This document shows, in pieces, positions 33,083 through 45,513 of a stretch of DNA of 64,000 nt. Source of the DNA: Gelatoporia subvermispora B (lineage: Eukaryota; Basidiomycota; Agaricomycetes; Polyporales; Gelatoporiaceae). The position numbers and the translations under genes were made by a program. The DNA is taken from positions 831,037 through 895,036 of the forward strand of contig KB445798.1 of the NCBI GenBank assembly GCA_000320605.2, given 5' to 3'. Under the pieces are notes generated by a model that was given only the letters and a program-made list of their open reading frames with translations, did no database searches and was not told the DNA's origin. How positions within the stretch are numbered: the first letter of the stretch is position 1; each line of letters opens with the position of its first letter.

Positions 33083-34215
33083 TGATATATCTTGATATAT
33101 CGGGGATCGGGCTTTACTGACGTGCCGCCGATGATCTGGTAAGTGGCGCTCTTGGATAAGTTACAACACATGATATATCATGGCGGAACTCACCTGCAAA
33201 CCACCGGTGACGCAACGGCACAATGAGCTGGGCCGAGTAAGTCGCCCCCCACACAAGCGATGATACATGAAATATCATGGAAAGAGATGCGCCTCCAAAC
33301 GAGTCGGGAGGCAATGGTGACAGCTAGAACAGGACCGGCTACCGCCGAGAAAGGGCGCCCTCAATAAGCAGTGATACATGATGTATTATGAAAAAATGAG
33401 ACGCTCACCCACAAGAGGGACAGTGGCAAGACGATGACGACCGGCGGCCGAGTAAGCAGCGCCCTCGTAATAGTGTTGATAAATCATGATATAGTGAATA
33501 CAGGGACGCACCGTGAAGGTCCTGCAATGGCAATGAGAGAAGCAGCGCCGAGTAAACGGCGCTCTCGGAGAAGTGTTAATACATCGTGATAGATGACAGA
33601 TAGGGACAGACGGACCTGCAAGGCTGCAATAGACCGAGAGGCACTGACACAATAAACCAATTGGTGCAAAGGCCGAGTAAGCGGCGCTCTCGCAATTGTT
33701 GATGTATTGTGATGTATCCTGAACACAGAGACGCGCATGCAGATAGGCGATAGGCCGAGGTGATTGTCCTGCAATGACAACAGGGGGGCAATGCCGAATG
33801 AACGACGCCCCCAGAGAAGTTTTAATGCATCATGATACACTAAGATGTAAAGGGACGTACCAGTGAAGGATCGAGAGCCAATGTCATAATGTAACAATTG
33901 ATGCAAGGGCCGAGTAGGCAGTGTCTTTGCGATTGCGTTCATGCATCGTGATATATGGTGAATACAGGGAAGTGTTTGCGGAAGACTGAAGAAACGACGG
34001 TCCGGCACTGACGCCAAGCCGGGCAGCAGCAGTGAGTGAATGACGCTCTCAGAAAAGTGTTAGTACATCATGATAGATTATGGATACGAAGGGACGCACC
34101 TGCGAAAGACCGAGAGACAATGGCATGATGTCCCGAGTGATGCAAGGTGCCGGGTACGCAACGCTCTGGCGAAAGTGTTCGTGTATTGTGATATATCGTG
34201 AATATACAGGGTCGT
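33083..34215 (+). repeat. minisatellite, about 11 diverged units of 88-123 bp
   Basis: A recurring core, TGATACATSATGATATATC-like, appears at about 33083, 33171, 33264, 33371, 33475, 33576, 33699, 33821, 33938, 34061 and 34180. Each core is followed by an ACAGGGACGCACCTGCAA-like stretch and preceded by GCCGAGTAAGCGGCGCTCTC-like sequence. Spacing is 88-107 bp in the first half and 117-123 bp in the second. Several cores contain the palindrome CATGATATATCATG. Open frames across it (e.g. the 177-codon minus frame) are repeat by-products. Confidence 0.85.
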
Positions 34216-35191
34216 GTTTGCTAAGGACCGGAGGGGTGATGCTATATGCCGACGACGAGTGGAATATCCGGACGCGGGGACGCATCCGAGAGGAGGGAGG
34301 GGGCAATGGGAGACCTGTGACGCGCAGGCACGGATATATAGCGCGTGGTACGGTAACGCTCAGTCCTTGATACATCGAGGTCTAGCGATCCTCAGCTCTT
34401 CTGATGGATCAGCCTGTCAGGATCTGGTGCTGCAGTGCACTGGTATCGGTCGATATCCGAATGGCCGAAATGCGGTGTACTTAGGTGTGAGAGGCCCGCC
34501 ACTTTTTGGCCTCCGTGACTCTGTAGCATTGGTCAGCGTAGTCCAATCATGGCAATTCTTATGTCTTGATTCCAAGGCTAGCCAGAGGGCAATAGGTGTG
34601 GTTATTGAGGTAGATATCTGCCCCGAACCCTGGAGCGATCTTAGACCTAAGACCATTACTACAATGTCTCGCGCTTCGGACTCACCTGGACAATCCGTCA
34701 AGATGCCCGTGCGCCATCTTAATATCTTGTATGAACGGCGGATGGTTGCTTCAGATGTGGTGGAAAGTTTCATCCTGATAATGTAAGGCCCATTTGTCTT
34801 GTGTCGCGTACGTTATGCGCTGAACGCAGCTCGGTTGCCGAACCCCTTTCGTCGACAAGCTCCCATGTCGACGACGTACTCGTAACCCTGCCTTCGAGAG
34901 TATTCGTATTGCATCATAATGGACTGTCCCTGACGCGACCCTGAACGTGAACGCTTATGCACAAGACCCCCCCGACGACTCCTACGGCATTCCGTAAGCA
35001 CATCGTCTCGGTGACGTCAACAATCTTTACACTGTATTAGGTATCGCAATCGACGATGAGGATACTACAAGTATCTAGAAGTTACAGTAAGGGGTATAGG
35101 AACAGCTCTTACAACACTGGTCACACCCGGTAAAGTAGCACCCGCGAGATAATACATGGTACATCGGGACATGAAATTTGCTCATACCAGG
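34216..35191. other. intergenic region
   Basis: A 190-codon plus-strand frame (34214-34786) and a 118-codon minus-strand frame overlap in the same DNA; neither shows a known motif, so no gene is called. Confidence 0.4.
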
Positions 35192-36675
35192 TCGTCATCG
35201 TATGGTTTACTTGCTCCCGACCCCGAGCCTTCCTGACTCTGTTCCTGCGTTCATACATGAGTAACATTCGAGACCTATAAATATGTAACTCACCGCGCCC
35301 TGGGGTAACTTGACCATGGCAATGCTATCACTGAAAGTCTCACGCCCGATGCTGACTTGTACAACCCCACGTGACCGCTGCGTGTCGATCTCTCCTCGTG
35401 AGCGGCCACCTGAAACTTCAGAGCCTGTGAACTCAGAGTCTCTCCGGTAGCTAATGGTGAGACGGTTGTTGAGCAACACCAGTAGCGAGTTGCTATAGAG
35501 CTTTGACAACATCAACGATGGCACAATGTGGTAGAAGTTGTGCTTGAAGCTAAGGAACATGGACAGCTCGATGATGGCGACGATAGCTGCGCATGGCGGT
35601 CCCATCAGTCATCCGCGCGGACCCACGATAATCTGAAGGCTCACCGGTGGCCATTCCAGTCTCGACAATAATTCTTATGAGCGTATTCAGCATGGAGTCT
35701 GTTGACCTGAACCCGGTGCGGCTCCTCGAGAGCTGCATGTAACCATCAGTCAGTGACGCATAGCTCACAAGGCCAGGCACGAGAGACATACGAAATACAC
35801 CATGAGTGAAGCGATGATCACATCACATGCGGCTGTGCCCCCAAGCCATACCTGCGGATCATCATATCAATGGCAAGCGCACGGAGGATTTGCGTGTGAA
35901 ACGCACTGTTGTGATCTTGAATGTATCCACTTGCGTTCCAGGCACGTTTTGTGTGACGAGCACTGAGATCCCCTCCGCAATAGCTGCTGAACCTTGCATG
36001 AGGGCGATCTATACATCGTTAGTCGAGTGAGTGACTAGAAGGTTCCAGACAAGTTACCGCTGCAATAAAGAGTGCTAATGGTGTCGATTTACTGAGCACC
36101 CGGATGCGCCATGCGTAGAAACATTGTATCGTTGCGCTCGCTACGACAGCATGTCAACTCAGGGAATTGGCAGGTAGAAATGTATACACACCAATGCCAG
36201 AAATCACGGGCTGCGATAGCCATGCCCAATACAACCCCAGTAGGCTCACACAGTTGCCCCAACTGAGTGCAATCTCATGCCATGCATCATGCGTTGCGAG
36301 AATGGTTTGCACGGTTTCGAGCAAATACAGGCCATAGACTAGTGTCTTGACAAAACGACCGTCGGGCATCTTCGCTTGGTGATATATGTCTGGAGGTCGA
36401 TTTGATTAGCGTTGTGTCCAGCAGTAGTATCACCATACTTACACATCTGCACAGAGAGTACACCAAATAAAGCCCAATTGAACTGGTACCCTAAGACCTA
36501 CACGGGACATGTCGTCAATTATCATGGACGTTGAGGCGACAGCGAGGGAGGAGCGACGTACCAAGGGACCGACCCTGTCGGCAACGTATGAACATGAGCA
36601 CAGTGAAGTGAGAGTGTACACAAGGGCCTACAATTGGATCACTGGCACGCCCTCGACTGCACAGATCTCGGACAT
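35192..36675 (-). CDS. DUF6534-family multi-pass membrane protein
   Basis: Start MSEICAVEGVPVIQL spliced to VGPLVLGYQFNWALFGVLSV, then KTLVYGLYLLETVQTILATH with DAWHEIALSWGN and LLGLYWAWLSQPVISGI. Next are ALMQGSAAIAEGISVLVTQ, the DUF6534 entry VWLGGTAACDVIIASLMVYF, then SRSRTGFRSTDSMLNTLIRI with IVETGMATG, and IVAIIELSMFLSFKHNFYHI followed by LMLSKLYSNSLLVLLNNR. The last exon ends EGSGSGASKPYDDDLV. All family blocks are present and in order, so the gene looks intact at about 330 residues with seven predicted helices. Function is unknown; the family is expanded in Agaricomycetes. Two further paralogues lie at 55.1 and 58 kb. Confidence 0.85.
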
Positions 36676-39174
36676 GGCGGAGGACTAGTGTCGAACTCGG
36701 GACCTGCTAGGCTCTAGCGAGCGGAGGATGAGCTAAATACCTTTGTGCCTGATAGATCGCGGCACAAGCGAGCGGCTACACCTCGTCGAAGTAGTCAGTC
36801 GCGGCCCCAAAAGCGACCAGGATCACCAGTTGGGAACAATCCCAACAGTCGATGAAAGGCACAGAGTGGGACGTGGACGACAGGGAAGGGGGGTCGATCC
36901 TCCGATGGATGTATGAAGTAGTTCTACGGTGGACCCGCCATCAAAGCCCACGAGGAAACGGGTCTGCGCGTGGTGCGCCATATCACACAGGGCACCGGAC
37001 GGGCGGAGCGCGGGAAGATATCACTGATTGGGAGCGTATCACAGCCCTTGCAAATCGGCGCCGAAGATCCAGCCTTGGGTGAGCAGTCTACAAAGAAGGT
37101 TTCGCTTGCGTTTTAACAATCCTTCTATTCCTCGCGGAGTTTGTAACGTGGGCAATTACTGTGGCGAGCTTCAGCGTACCTTGACCTGCTTATGATATGC
37201 GTAAACTGTGCTGAAACGTGGATGTGATTATGGCTTACGCATTGGTTAAGTACGCTCGGGGACCATCACGCGGCTTAGAAAAGCGCACGTATGACTCCCC
37301 ACCAGACATGGGGATGGATCATCGGACTCTGCCGCAGGGCGGAGCGTAGTTCCCGATGCAGTCGCATGCATGTCCGGAAGATGTTGATTTGTCAATGTCA
37401 TCGAGCCACAAATGTAATTGTCTCTATTGCGGGCACAACTTGATATGTATCTTTCACTTCATGTCCCGACCGACCTCTGTCAGACGGTTGATCTCCCCTG
37501 TCCAGCTGACCACCGTTGGCCTTCATGCTAATCCTGCGGTGAGAGCTCAGCTTAAGGCACGGCCTTCAAACGATAGCGTGGCTGCTTCTGAGCCAAATTT
37601 CAACGCTTTCGCACCAGGAGACTGCAGAGCCCGTGCGAGCTTCGGCCCCGAAGAGACCGCACTGGCGACATACGGGTCTTACAGGTCCCGTTTCGCCGAG
37701 CGGACAGCAGCCTGCCACACTGTCTCGTCGGACATCTCCACGTACCTATCCCCCTTCCACATGAAGCAAACGCCAACCAAAATCTAGGCGACGTCTCGCT
37801 ATGTCCGGGTAGTGCCCGGGGTCTACCTGGATGGCGCTTTTGTGCGGTGATAGTTTGACGAATCGGGATGAGAGACGCCACAACGCTTCTCTGTGAGCCG
37901 TGCCATCCCCGTCAAGCTCGGACTTATTCGGAATTGCCGCCACTGTTGGTCAGATGGGTCAGGTGGTCCACACCGCTCTCAGGGTCGATGGGTCAATCGC
38001 AGTCATATCGTATAGCTGGCGCCGGAGGATTCCTATATTCGGACCGTTCCCACACTATAGCCTCATCTCGAACACTGAAATCATGTCGATTTTCGAACAA
38101 TGGTGACTGCAATGTGCAAACCCGCTGTTTGGTGATTTCGACGATCGCCAGTATGTGTATCCAAAATGCTGGCGGGCGGAGAAAACGGCTCTCTGACGAT
38201 CTACCCCCACACCGGAACACTACCGCGCGCAGCTTTGTTCCGTGCAGCAGCCAGCTATTACTTGCACTATCAATAGCAACAAAATACTTCCGCTCTCGGA
38301 TGTCGGTCGAATAGGTAGTCCGGTGCCTGTACACGGACACGGAGTTGGTAGGAAAGTGCTGTACTCCGAGGCGCATATGGCCAGGGCCTGTCGTTTCGTT
38401 TCATCAAGGGAGAGATCATCAGATATGCCAACCGTTACAACCCTCGAAATCTTCGAGTCTTCTGGGTCGGATTCTGACCCTCATTCGGGTGTTCACTGTG
38501 CAAGCATAGATACATAATGTTGCGTCAAGCTTTGGACAGTTCGACTGGTGTGGCAACGTGACGGAGTTCCGTTCAATCTCTGACCGTATAATCAGATAAG
38601 ACGAAGCAAGTTTTGGACAGCTCGACTTGCGTGGTAAGGCGGCGGAGCTCCGTTGAATGGCTATACTATGCATCTGACCGTCCAGTCAAATACGGCGAAG
38701 CCGTCGAGGTGATGGATGAGCTAGACTTTGACATTTACCGCGTGAAGGATTTGAATGGGTTTGAAGAATATCAGAGAACAGCGAACATCATCACACAACG
38801 TTCTCGAATCTGCAAAGACGACATGGGAAGTCCTCAGATGCGCAAGCAGGCAGTCAGATTATTACAGCGTATAGCATTCAGCCTAGGCAAAAAGATATGA
38901 GAACCAGGACATGCAAATGTTCCGAATACCCAATAATAACTTATGACACCCTCGAAGTAAGCGCATTTTAGAAGCTGAGCTTCTTGCAACGGACCTCGCA
39001 GATGGCAAATGACAACGGAGCCCAAGCGGAATAGGACCTCGGAGATTTTGATTTCTTCCATACGTTTATTTGCTTGTGAACTAAGTACACCGGTAGCAAG
39101 ACACAAACACAATGTACGAGAAAAATATGTGCAGTGGTATATAGTATCATCATGCTACCATGCATAACTTGAAA
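36676..39174. other. 2.5-kb intergenic region
   Basis: No gene recognised. Contains a tRNA-like stretch just upstream of the preceding start codon (36676-36740), an imperfect tandem duplication at 38527-38690, and a 95-codon frame (38613-38900) ending RLLQRIAFSLGKKI with no known motif. Confidence 0.4.
38527..38690 (+). repeat. imperfect tandem duplication of about 80 bp
   Basis: The unit AAGCTTTGGACAGTTCGACT...GGAGTTCCGTTCAAT is followed about 80 bp later by AAGTTTTGGACAGCTCGACT...GGAGCTCCGTTGAAT. Two diverged copies. Confidence 0.6.
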
Positions 39175-41912
39175 CTACAGGCCGTACACATTCGGCGCAT
39201 ATCTCGACTTCGCACGCAGCGCCGCACCGTACCTGTCGATCAGTCAGTCTGTATCTTGTGCGGAACGCCTCGAAGGAAGCGATGCATCGCACCTTTTCAG
39301 AACAAATGGGATGGGCAGCAACAGGCACGCGAAGCATCCTAGTAGTGTTGATGCCCAGCGTGGGTTGAGTGCGTTGTACATCTGTGTTGCGAAGAGCGGG
39401 AACGTCGCGCCTGCTGAACTCCGCACGACAGTGTTGGCGGCAAGAGCTGATGCAGCAGCGAAGAGGTAGGTATCTATGCCATAATCAATTATAAATCGGC
39501 CGCTATTTCCGTGCGAGGACTTTCGTGATACGCACCGATAATGTAGTTGAAAAGTGCCAGCTGCAATTCCAAAATACACTCAGCATCATCAGTGGCGTCG
39601 AAGATTTTTCGACGTACGAATAGACAGATGACAGACATGCCCAATGACATGCCAGCCATCATCGGCGCCCAAAACGAGATTGACGGGAACGACGTCCATC
39701 TGGAACGCGCGCACGTTCGCACCATCAGCCCAACATCCCTGATCTGTCTACCACAAGCACTCACCCAAACCAGAAGAACGTGACGGCGAAGAGCGGCGCG
39801 AACGTCATGGCCATGTCTAGGCGGATCTCGGGTGGGACGAGGTTCGGCTTGTGTGCCTCGACGGCTGCCTCATACCGCGGGTGGAAGAAGACCAGGTACT
39901 GTCAGTTCAAAGATACATGCATTAGTTACAAATTACGCGATTCGAAAAGATGGGGAATGGCATACGCAGACACCGCCGAGTAGACTTCCAATGATGAGTG
40001 GAATGTACATCAGCCCAGTCTTGCCTATTCGCATAGCTTGCAGTCAGGAAGAGCGTGTCGGTGCGACAAAGACGAAACGCACCTGGCGAGAACCCGTGTC
40101 CCTCCTGGAAGACCACTGGGAATGCCTCAAACAACAGATACACAGTCCCATACATGAACTGGCAACAGCTCTCAGACAGCATTCTCAGCAGAGTTGCGCA
40201 GAAACGGTACGTACACTCATGTACACGGTTGTCGCAAACAGCATAGGCTCCTGGAACAGGATCTTGAACGGGCGCAGGAGTGTCTGACGAAGACGCTCCG
40301 CAAGCCCGAGCTTCTGCACGGTCTCGAACGGCGCGTGGTAGCGCTGGTCCCCGGTCTCGCGCCGCAGATGACGCGCCTTCTGCACGAGCAGGATCGGGCT
40401 ATGCGGTATACGGGGGACAATGAGAGTGCGAAAGGGTAAGTAGCGCAAGGTGTACTGACGCATAAGTCTCTGGAAGCGTGAACACCTGGATAGCAAAGCA
40501 GCTCCCTGCCTGCACGCAATGCATACAATGAACATGGTGAAACCGTCTCAAGCAAGGAACGCACGAAGATTGTAAGCACCCAGAACAGCCAGCGCCACGA
40601 CACGCCCGAGTCCGAGATATATCCGCCCACCAGCGGGCCGCTGTTCACGCAGCGCCTGTTAAGCACGGCGCACGCACAATGACAGGCCAAGCGGGTTACT
40701 CACAGTGCAGGTCCGATGAACGGCGCGAGCACAAACAGCGTGATCGCCTTCCCCCGCGTCTTTGCGTCCCATCTGTGCGCACACCCGTCACTCACCCGCG
40801 CACATGTATCATGCTAAGCAGACTCACATATCAGAGATCAACGCCCTGCAGATATGTCAGGCGGACATTGTCAGCATACGCGTGTAGTGGGCGGGAATGG
40901 AGACCGGAGTGAGACGAGACGCACCCGCTGTTTGTAAGTGGGGCGGCGGCAAACATGCCGCCGAGCAGCCGGAAGACGATGATGGACGCCTTGTTGTGCG
41001 AGAGCGCGCACCCAAGCTGGAAGCACTGCGCACGCCGTACATTTCCAGTCATGATCCATATGTACTAGCTTGAGCTCCGAGACATGATGACTTACGGTGT
41101 AGATCGGGAAGGAGACAAGGAAGATTGGCCGGCGACCATACTGCGTCGGGATTAGTACGATTCACCGCATAATGAGGCGCATATAGCCTACCTGCTCCGA
41201 GAGCGGCCCCCAGAACAGCGGTCCGACGCAGTATCCCGCGACGAATAGCGAGATGGTGAGCACTGCGAGTTCCTGCGAGAGGCCGAACTGCTCGATGAGG
41301 TTTGTGGCAATCCCTGCAGGCGCCGCGGACGCAAACGTTCTGGCGACGATAGTGCTCATTAGTCGTGCAAGGGAAGAGACTATGGAAATATATAACGCAC
41401 GCATTGAACGCCAGCAAACTCGCAACGTAAGTCATGTACCACCGCTTCGCCCTTGACCAGTTCTGTAAAAGCATCGATGTGAGTAAGGTACATATCCGTC
41501 AAGACGAAAGCGGCAGGATGCGCGTAGAAAGGGTATTGGGTATCTGCCATCGCAGACCGCGTCGAAGTAAGAAGATTTCCTTCGAGACTGAACGGCATGC
41601 ACAGTCAAGCAAGGGTCGGAGAGTTACAACTTCTTCGAGCTTCTGCCGTGCGCATACGGTCACTTCCATGGAAGACACAATCGCAATTGTGCTTTCCGTG
41701 TACAAGGAATTGCTTTTCATGATGCACCACGTAAAGAACCTCACCTTCGGATTCCTGGGATCTCCAGGTTCGAAATCAACCAGAAATGCTTTCTCATCGT
41801 CCACCTGTACGCTCTGTTCGCTCGCTGGCACGTCTTTCGGGGCTGCTTCAGGCAGACTTTGCTCGCTTGGCAGCGCGTCGGCTGAGACTGCTTGCTTTTC
41901 AGGGTCGGACAT
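39175..41912 (-). CDS. MFS multidrug/polyamine-type transporter (DHA1-like)
   Basis: Start MSDPEKQAVSADALPSEQSL, a hydrophilic N-terminus typical of DHA1 proteins, then FLVDFEPGDPRNPK joined across a long first intron (about 280 bp) to NWSRAKRWYMTYVASLLAFN, TFASAAPAGIATNLIEQFGL and LFVAGYCVGPLFWGPLSEQ, with YGRR at the MFS loop 2-3 signature. Later exons give GPLVGGYISDSGVSWRWLFW, the central loop LLVQKARHLRRETGDQRYH, and FMYGTVYLLFEAFPVVFQEG. The end DRYGAALRAKSRYAPNVYGL before TAG (39175-39177) is the usual C-terminus of this subfamily. Twelve helices are expected, in the plasma membrane. Exporters of this type commonly sit in fungal secondary-metabolite clusters, consistent with the P450 next to it; the substrate is unknown. 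Confidence 0.88.
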
Positions 41913-43160
41913 TCCGAACGGAGATGAGCGCTAATGCACGGGGACCGTAGGTCGTAAGGAGGTCGTAAGAAGGGTGTCTAGCAGCGCAAGGCTGCGTTCG
42001 TCAATACGCGACTAGATTATACGGAGCTCGACGATGTGTAAGAGACGAGAGGTCGAGACAAAGAATGCAGAGAGGCGAGACGGGAGCGAGGGGGATCGAG
42101 AGCAGCGGGGAGCCCGGGCAGTGCGGACGAGGAGGGGGCCCATGCGCAGTGCCAGAAGTGGCAACAGATGACCGCCCAGAGCTATTCTCAGTGCTTCGCA
42201 GGCTTCTCGCTGATGCCGGTGTGCTTACCCACTGCAGCAGCGCCATTCTTCAATTCATCGCGATACAGCACCACTGATGCTCCATGCGGCTCATACATTC
42301 CGACCGTAGATGCTACATCCGAGTGCGACGAGACAACCTCCGAGGTGCATAGGATGAGTAGAAAGCAGTTCAACCCGGATTGTGGCGGCCCAGGCAGCAT
42401 TTCCGGGCCGCGGCATCTGCCGGCAAACCCAGCGTTTCCCACGGCTATTCTCGCTGACCGGCAGCATCGCAGACTAACGTCAGACCCTGTTGTGTTGCTC
42501 GCATCGACTGCGATGGAAGTGTGGAAATACAGAGTTGCATCCGGGTGGAGGAGATTCGAGGGTCGCGCGGGCATCTGGTGCATGGCGTGGTCATCGGCAG
42601 CTAGTCGTGTGTGCTGTTTGGACGTCTTTTCTCGATTCAAATAGCTGACCACAGCGCCGTGAGCGCAGATGGGACTTTGGGTTTAATGACCGAGATGCAT
42701 AATTGACCTCAACCTTGTGCGTGGGAGCCCAATATAGGCATCAAGTCCGGATTGTTACTGGTAGACTTTATCGAAAATGCCGCAGAGTATTCGAAAGGAG
42801 GCACCGTCCACACCGGTGAATAGCATGCAAGACTTCCATCCCCCCTCCCTTAACCATCAGTTCATCATACATGATCTGCAGAACAGTATAACCGCAAGGA
42901 CATATTTGCACCGAATTTGCATTCATAAAGTCCGAGGGGCCTATTTTTATCGATTCGCGCACGCTCTCTTCGCAATTAAAATAATGACCCAGCGGAATAT
43001 GATAGACACCTATCGTACAACGTTCTGTCCTAGATACGCCGATAGTTGACAGCGCCGCTCCTGTTCCGTCTACCACCCGCACATGCGACCACTGGTACAT
43101 GCACGGGACACTCGGAGCGGGAGCACGCCGCACGTCAATCGTGCCGCTGCAGCCACACAC
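41913..43160. other. intergenic region, MFS promoter
   Basis: 1.25 kb between tandem minus-strand genes; the 154-codon minus frame at 42188-42652 has no motif and is not called. Confidence 0.4.
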
Positions 43161-45513
43161 TCACAATCCCGTCGCGTCGTACGCCTGCTCGACGAGCTCT
43201 GCCCACCGCGCTGACCGGGGGGTGATCTTGCACTGGAACTCTTCCGGGCAGCTGCAGGTCCGATCACATGCGTCAGTGTCGAGCGTCGACCACGCATGAG
43301 CCAAATGGAAGCGCGAAGGCTGAGAGAGATGGAATTTCGATGGACAAGGATAGAGATGCCCACCTGACAAGCCCACGACTGAAGACCGTCTCGCGCAACT
43401 GCGCACCGCTCTTCTCATCCGCGGGGCGTATGTCGAACGCCGCGAGCGTGTCGGCGATGACTGCGAAAATGTTCGCCTCAGCGAGATACTTGCCTGGACA
43501 TAGCCTGTGGTTGATCGAGTTGAGAAAGGAGCTATATCATGGAGAAAGGGTGACATACCGACGACCGAACCCGAAGATATACTCGTTCGGACTTGCAGGT
43601 TTGTTGGGCCCGAGGAAGCGCTCTGGTTTGAAGCTCTGAGGGTCTTCGCAGTTCATTTGCGACAGAGCCCTTAATCCAACAACTCTGTCAATACGGTGGC
43701 GTACGCTGTATCTTTAGATAAGACTAACCAGACGTTAGGCACAACGACGGTGCCCTTCGGAATGCGATACCCTTGTAGTGACGCATTAGACTCCGCGTTT
43801 GCTGCCGTGAATGAACTCGCACGTACCATTGTACACATCATCTTGTGCAGTCCTTCGCGCGATACCTGCAGAATACCGATCCACATGAGCTCAGAAGGTT
43901 TATGGGAACGCTAAGTCGCACTTACTCAGCGGAGTAACGACATGCCAACGCATAACCTCCTGGATGAGCGCACTGACATACGGCAGCTGCTCGCGGTCCG
44001 CGATACGCGGGAGGCGATCCTGACCCACAACCGCATCGATCTCGCGTTGCGCTGCCGCCTGTTTCTCAGGGTGCAGCGCCATAAGAAGGAAAAATATTGC
44101 GAGTGTCGCGTAGCTCTGTATATGCATTCGCATCAGAACCGGCAAAAAGGGCCGGGAATATCACAATACCGTTTCAACTCCACCTTGAAGTGCAAAGTAA
44201 ACACAAGTACACTACGCTTGAGGGACAGAAGTAGGAACTCACCTCCGTACATTGTGCCTGCAGCCCACTTGATCCCGTCCTCAATATCCCAATCCGAGTC
44301 GTCTTTGAAATTGTCTGCGTCGCTGAGCAAATCCGATACAAACGATGACGGCGCAAGGCCTGCCTCCTAATGTACACAACAACTCGATCAGTGGATGAGA
44401 TCTGTTAAAGACGGGATATCGTACCATCTGCTTCTTCACATGCTCGAACGGGCGAGTAACGAAGTTGTAGATCTGCCAGAAACCGCGCCGCGCCTCTTTG
44501 TGAAAGCTGCCGCCCGGGGCCCACTCTGGGATGTGCTGTACTGTGCGCGAGTTTAGTCACGTCGCGGCGACTTTGCTTAGTAAGAGAATAGACATACGCG
44601 ATGGTAAAAGGTCAACCAAGTGCGCGCCGGGAAGTGTCGTGCGGCTGATGAGTGCCATTGTGTCCTCCGCTTCTGCGATGTACTACACCAGTCATCTCGT
44701 CAGCACCTGGTTCGCTTTCCAACCGATCCGGGTGCGTACCTCGGAATCCGCAGTGTCCACCGACAACCCATACGTGATCGCAAGTACAACTCGGCCAAGC
44801 GTCCTGTAGCACGCCAGTCAGCTCGCCGGTTGTTGCACATCTCGCAGAGAACCTACAGTCGAAGCCCATCCAAAAACTTGTCCGGTGTGCGCAGGAGCGA
44901 GCGCACGAACGCGACAGCGATAGCCTCCTGCACGGGGTGGTATTTGCGCACGGCATCTGCGTTGAGCGCGTGCTGGCACAGCTTGCGGAGCTGCTTATAC
45001 TGTGGATTGTAGTCAATGAGCGCCATGCTCTAGATGGACGGTATCAGTATGAGCTATGTACAACGTCAAGGGCGGGACGCACCTTGCCGAGGCCCATCAT
45101 CTCGCCGGCCATGACGAAGCGCGGGCGGTGCGAGTACACCTCGCCACGGCGGTCGAAGAGGTCGTAGACCGCGCGCTCGGTGTTGAGCACGAGCACGGAG
45201 TAGCCCAGTGCGCTCATGTACGTCAGGTCGCCTGTACTCGCATCAACATAGCTCTCGGTTCTTGTCGCACATAGGACACACCGTACTGGTCCCGCCACTT
45301 CTCCAGGAGGCCCCAGTCGACCGAGCTCGGCATCTCGAACAAGTTCCCGATGAGCGGGCGCGGCGTCGGACCAGGCGGTAGCGGGAGCGCATTGCGCTGC
45401 TTGCTGACATAGAGGTAGCGCGCGAGCGCGAGGCCAAGCACGCCGAGTGCACAGGTGAGATAGACGTGCTCGCCCGCGAGGGTGACGAGCGACTGCACGG
45501 TGTTCGAGTCCAT
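43161..45513 (-). CDS. cytochrome P450 (first of two), possibly damaged
   Basis: Start [20 protein letters not shown] with an N-terminal membrane anchor, then [20 protein letters not shown] (Pro hinge) and [20 protein letters not shown]. Further exons give [67 protein letters not shown], the ExxR helix [47 protein letters not shown], and the heme loop [20 protein letters not shown]. The protein is an ER-anchored haem monooxygenase of the plan seen in basidiomycete clusters. The I-helix junction is abnormal: the exon ending in GTMYG leaves phase 1 (donor at 44251), but no AG precedes the expected A-G-S-D sequence near 44136, and the only near AG joins out of frame. This suggests a lesion or sequence error. 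Stop at 43161-43163. Confidence 0.82.

Noticed and set aside
33484..34017. 177-codon minus-strand frame
   Set aside because: It lies wholly within the minisatellite and its sequence repeats with the units; no start context, splice signals or motif.
33083..34215. Could the repeat array be CRISPR?
   Set aside because: Units are diverged over their full length, spacers are not unique sequences between identical repeats, and the genome is eukaryotic.
34214..34786. 190-codon plus-strand frame
   Set aside because: Opposed by an open minus frame in the same DNA; no homology I can recognise, starts inside the repeat array.
42188..42652. 154-codon minus-strand frame upstream of the MFS gene
   Set aside because: No motif, no consistent splice chain, lies in a promoter-size gap.
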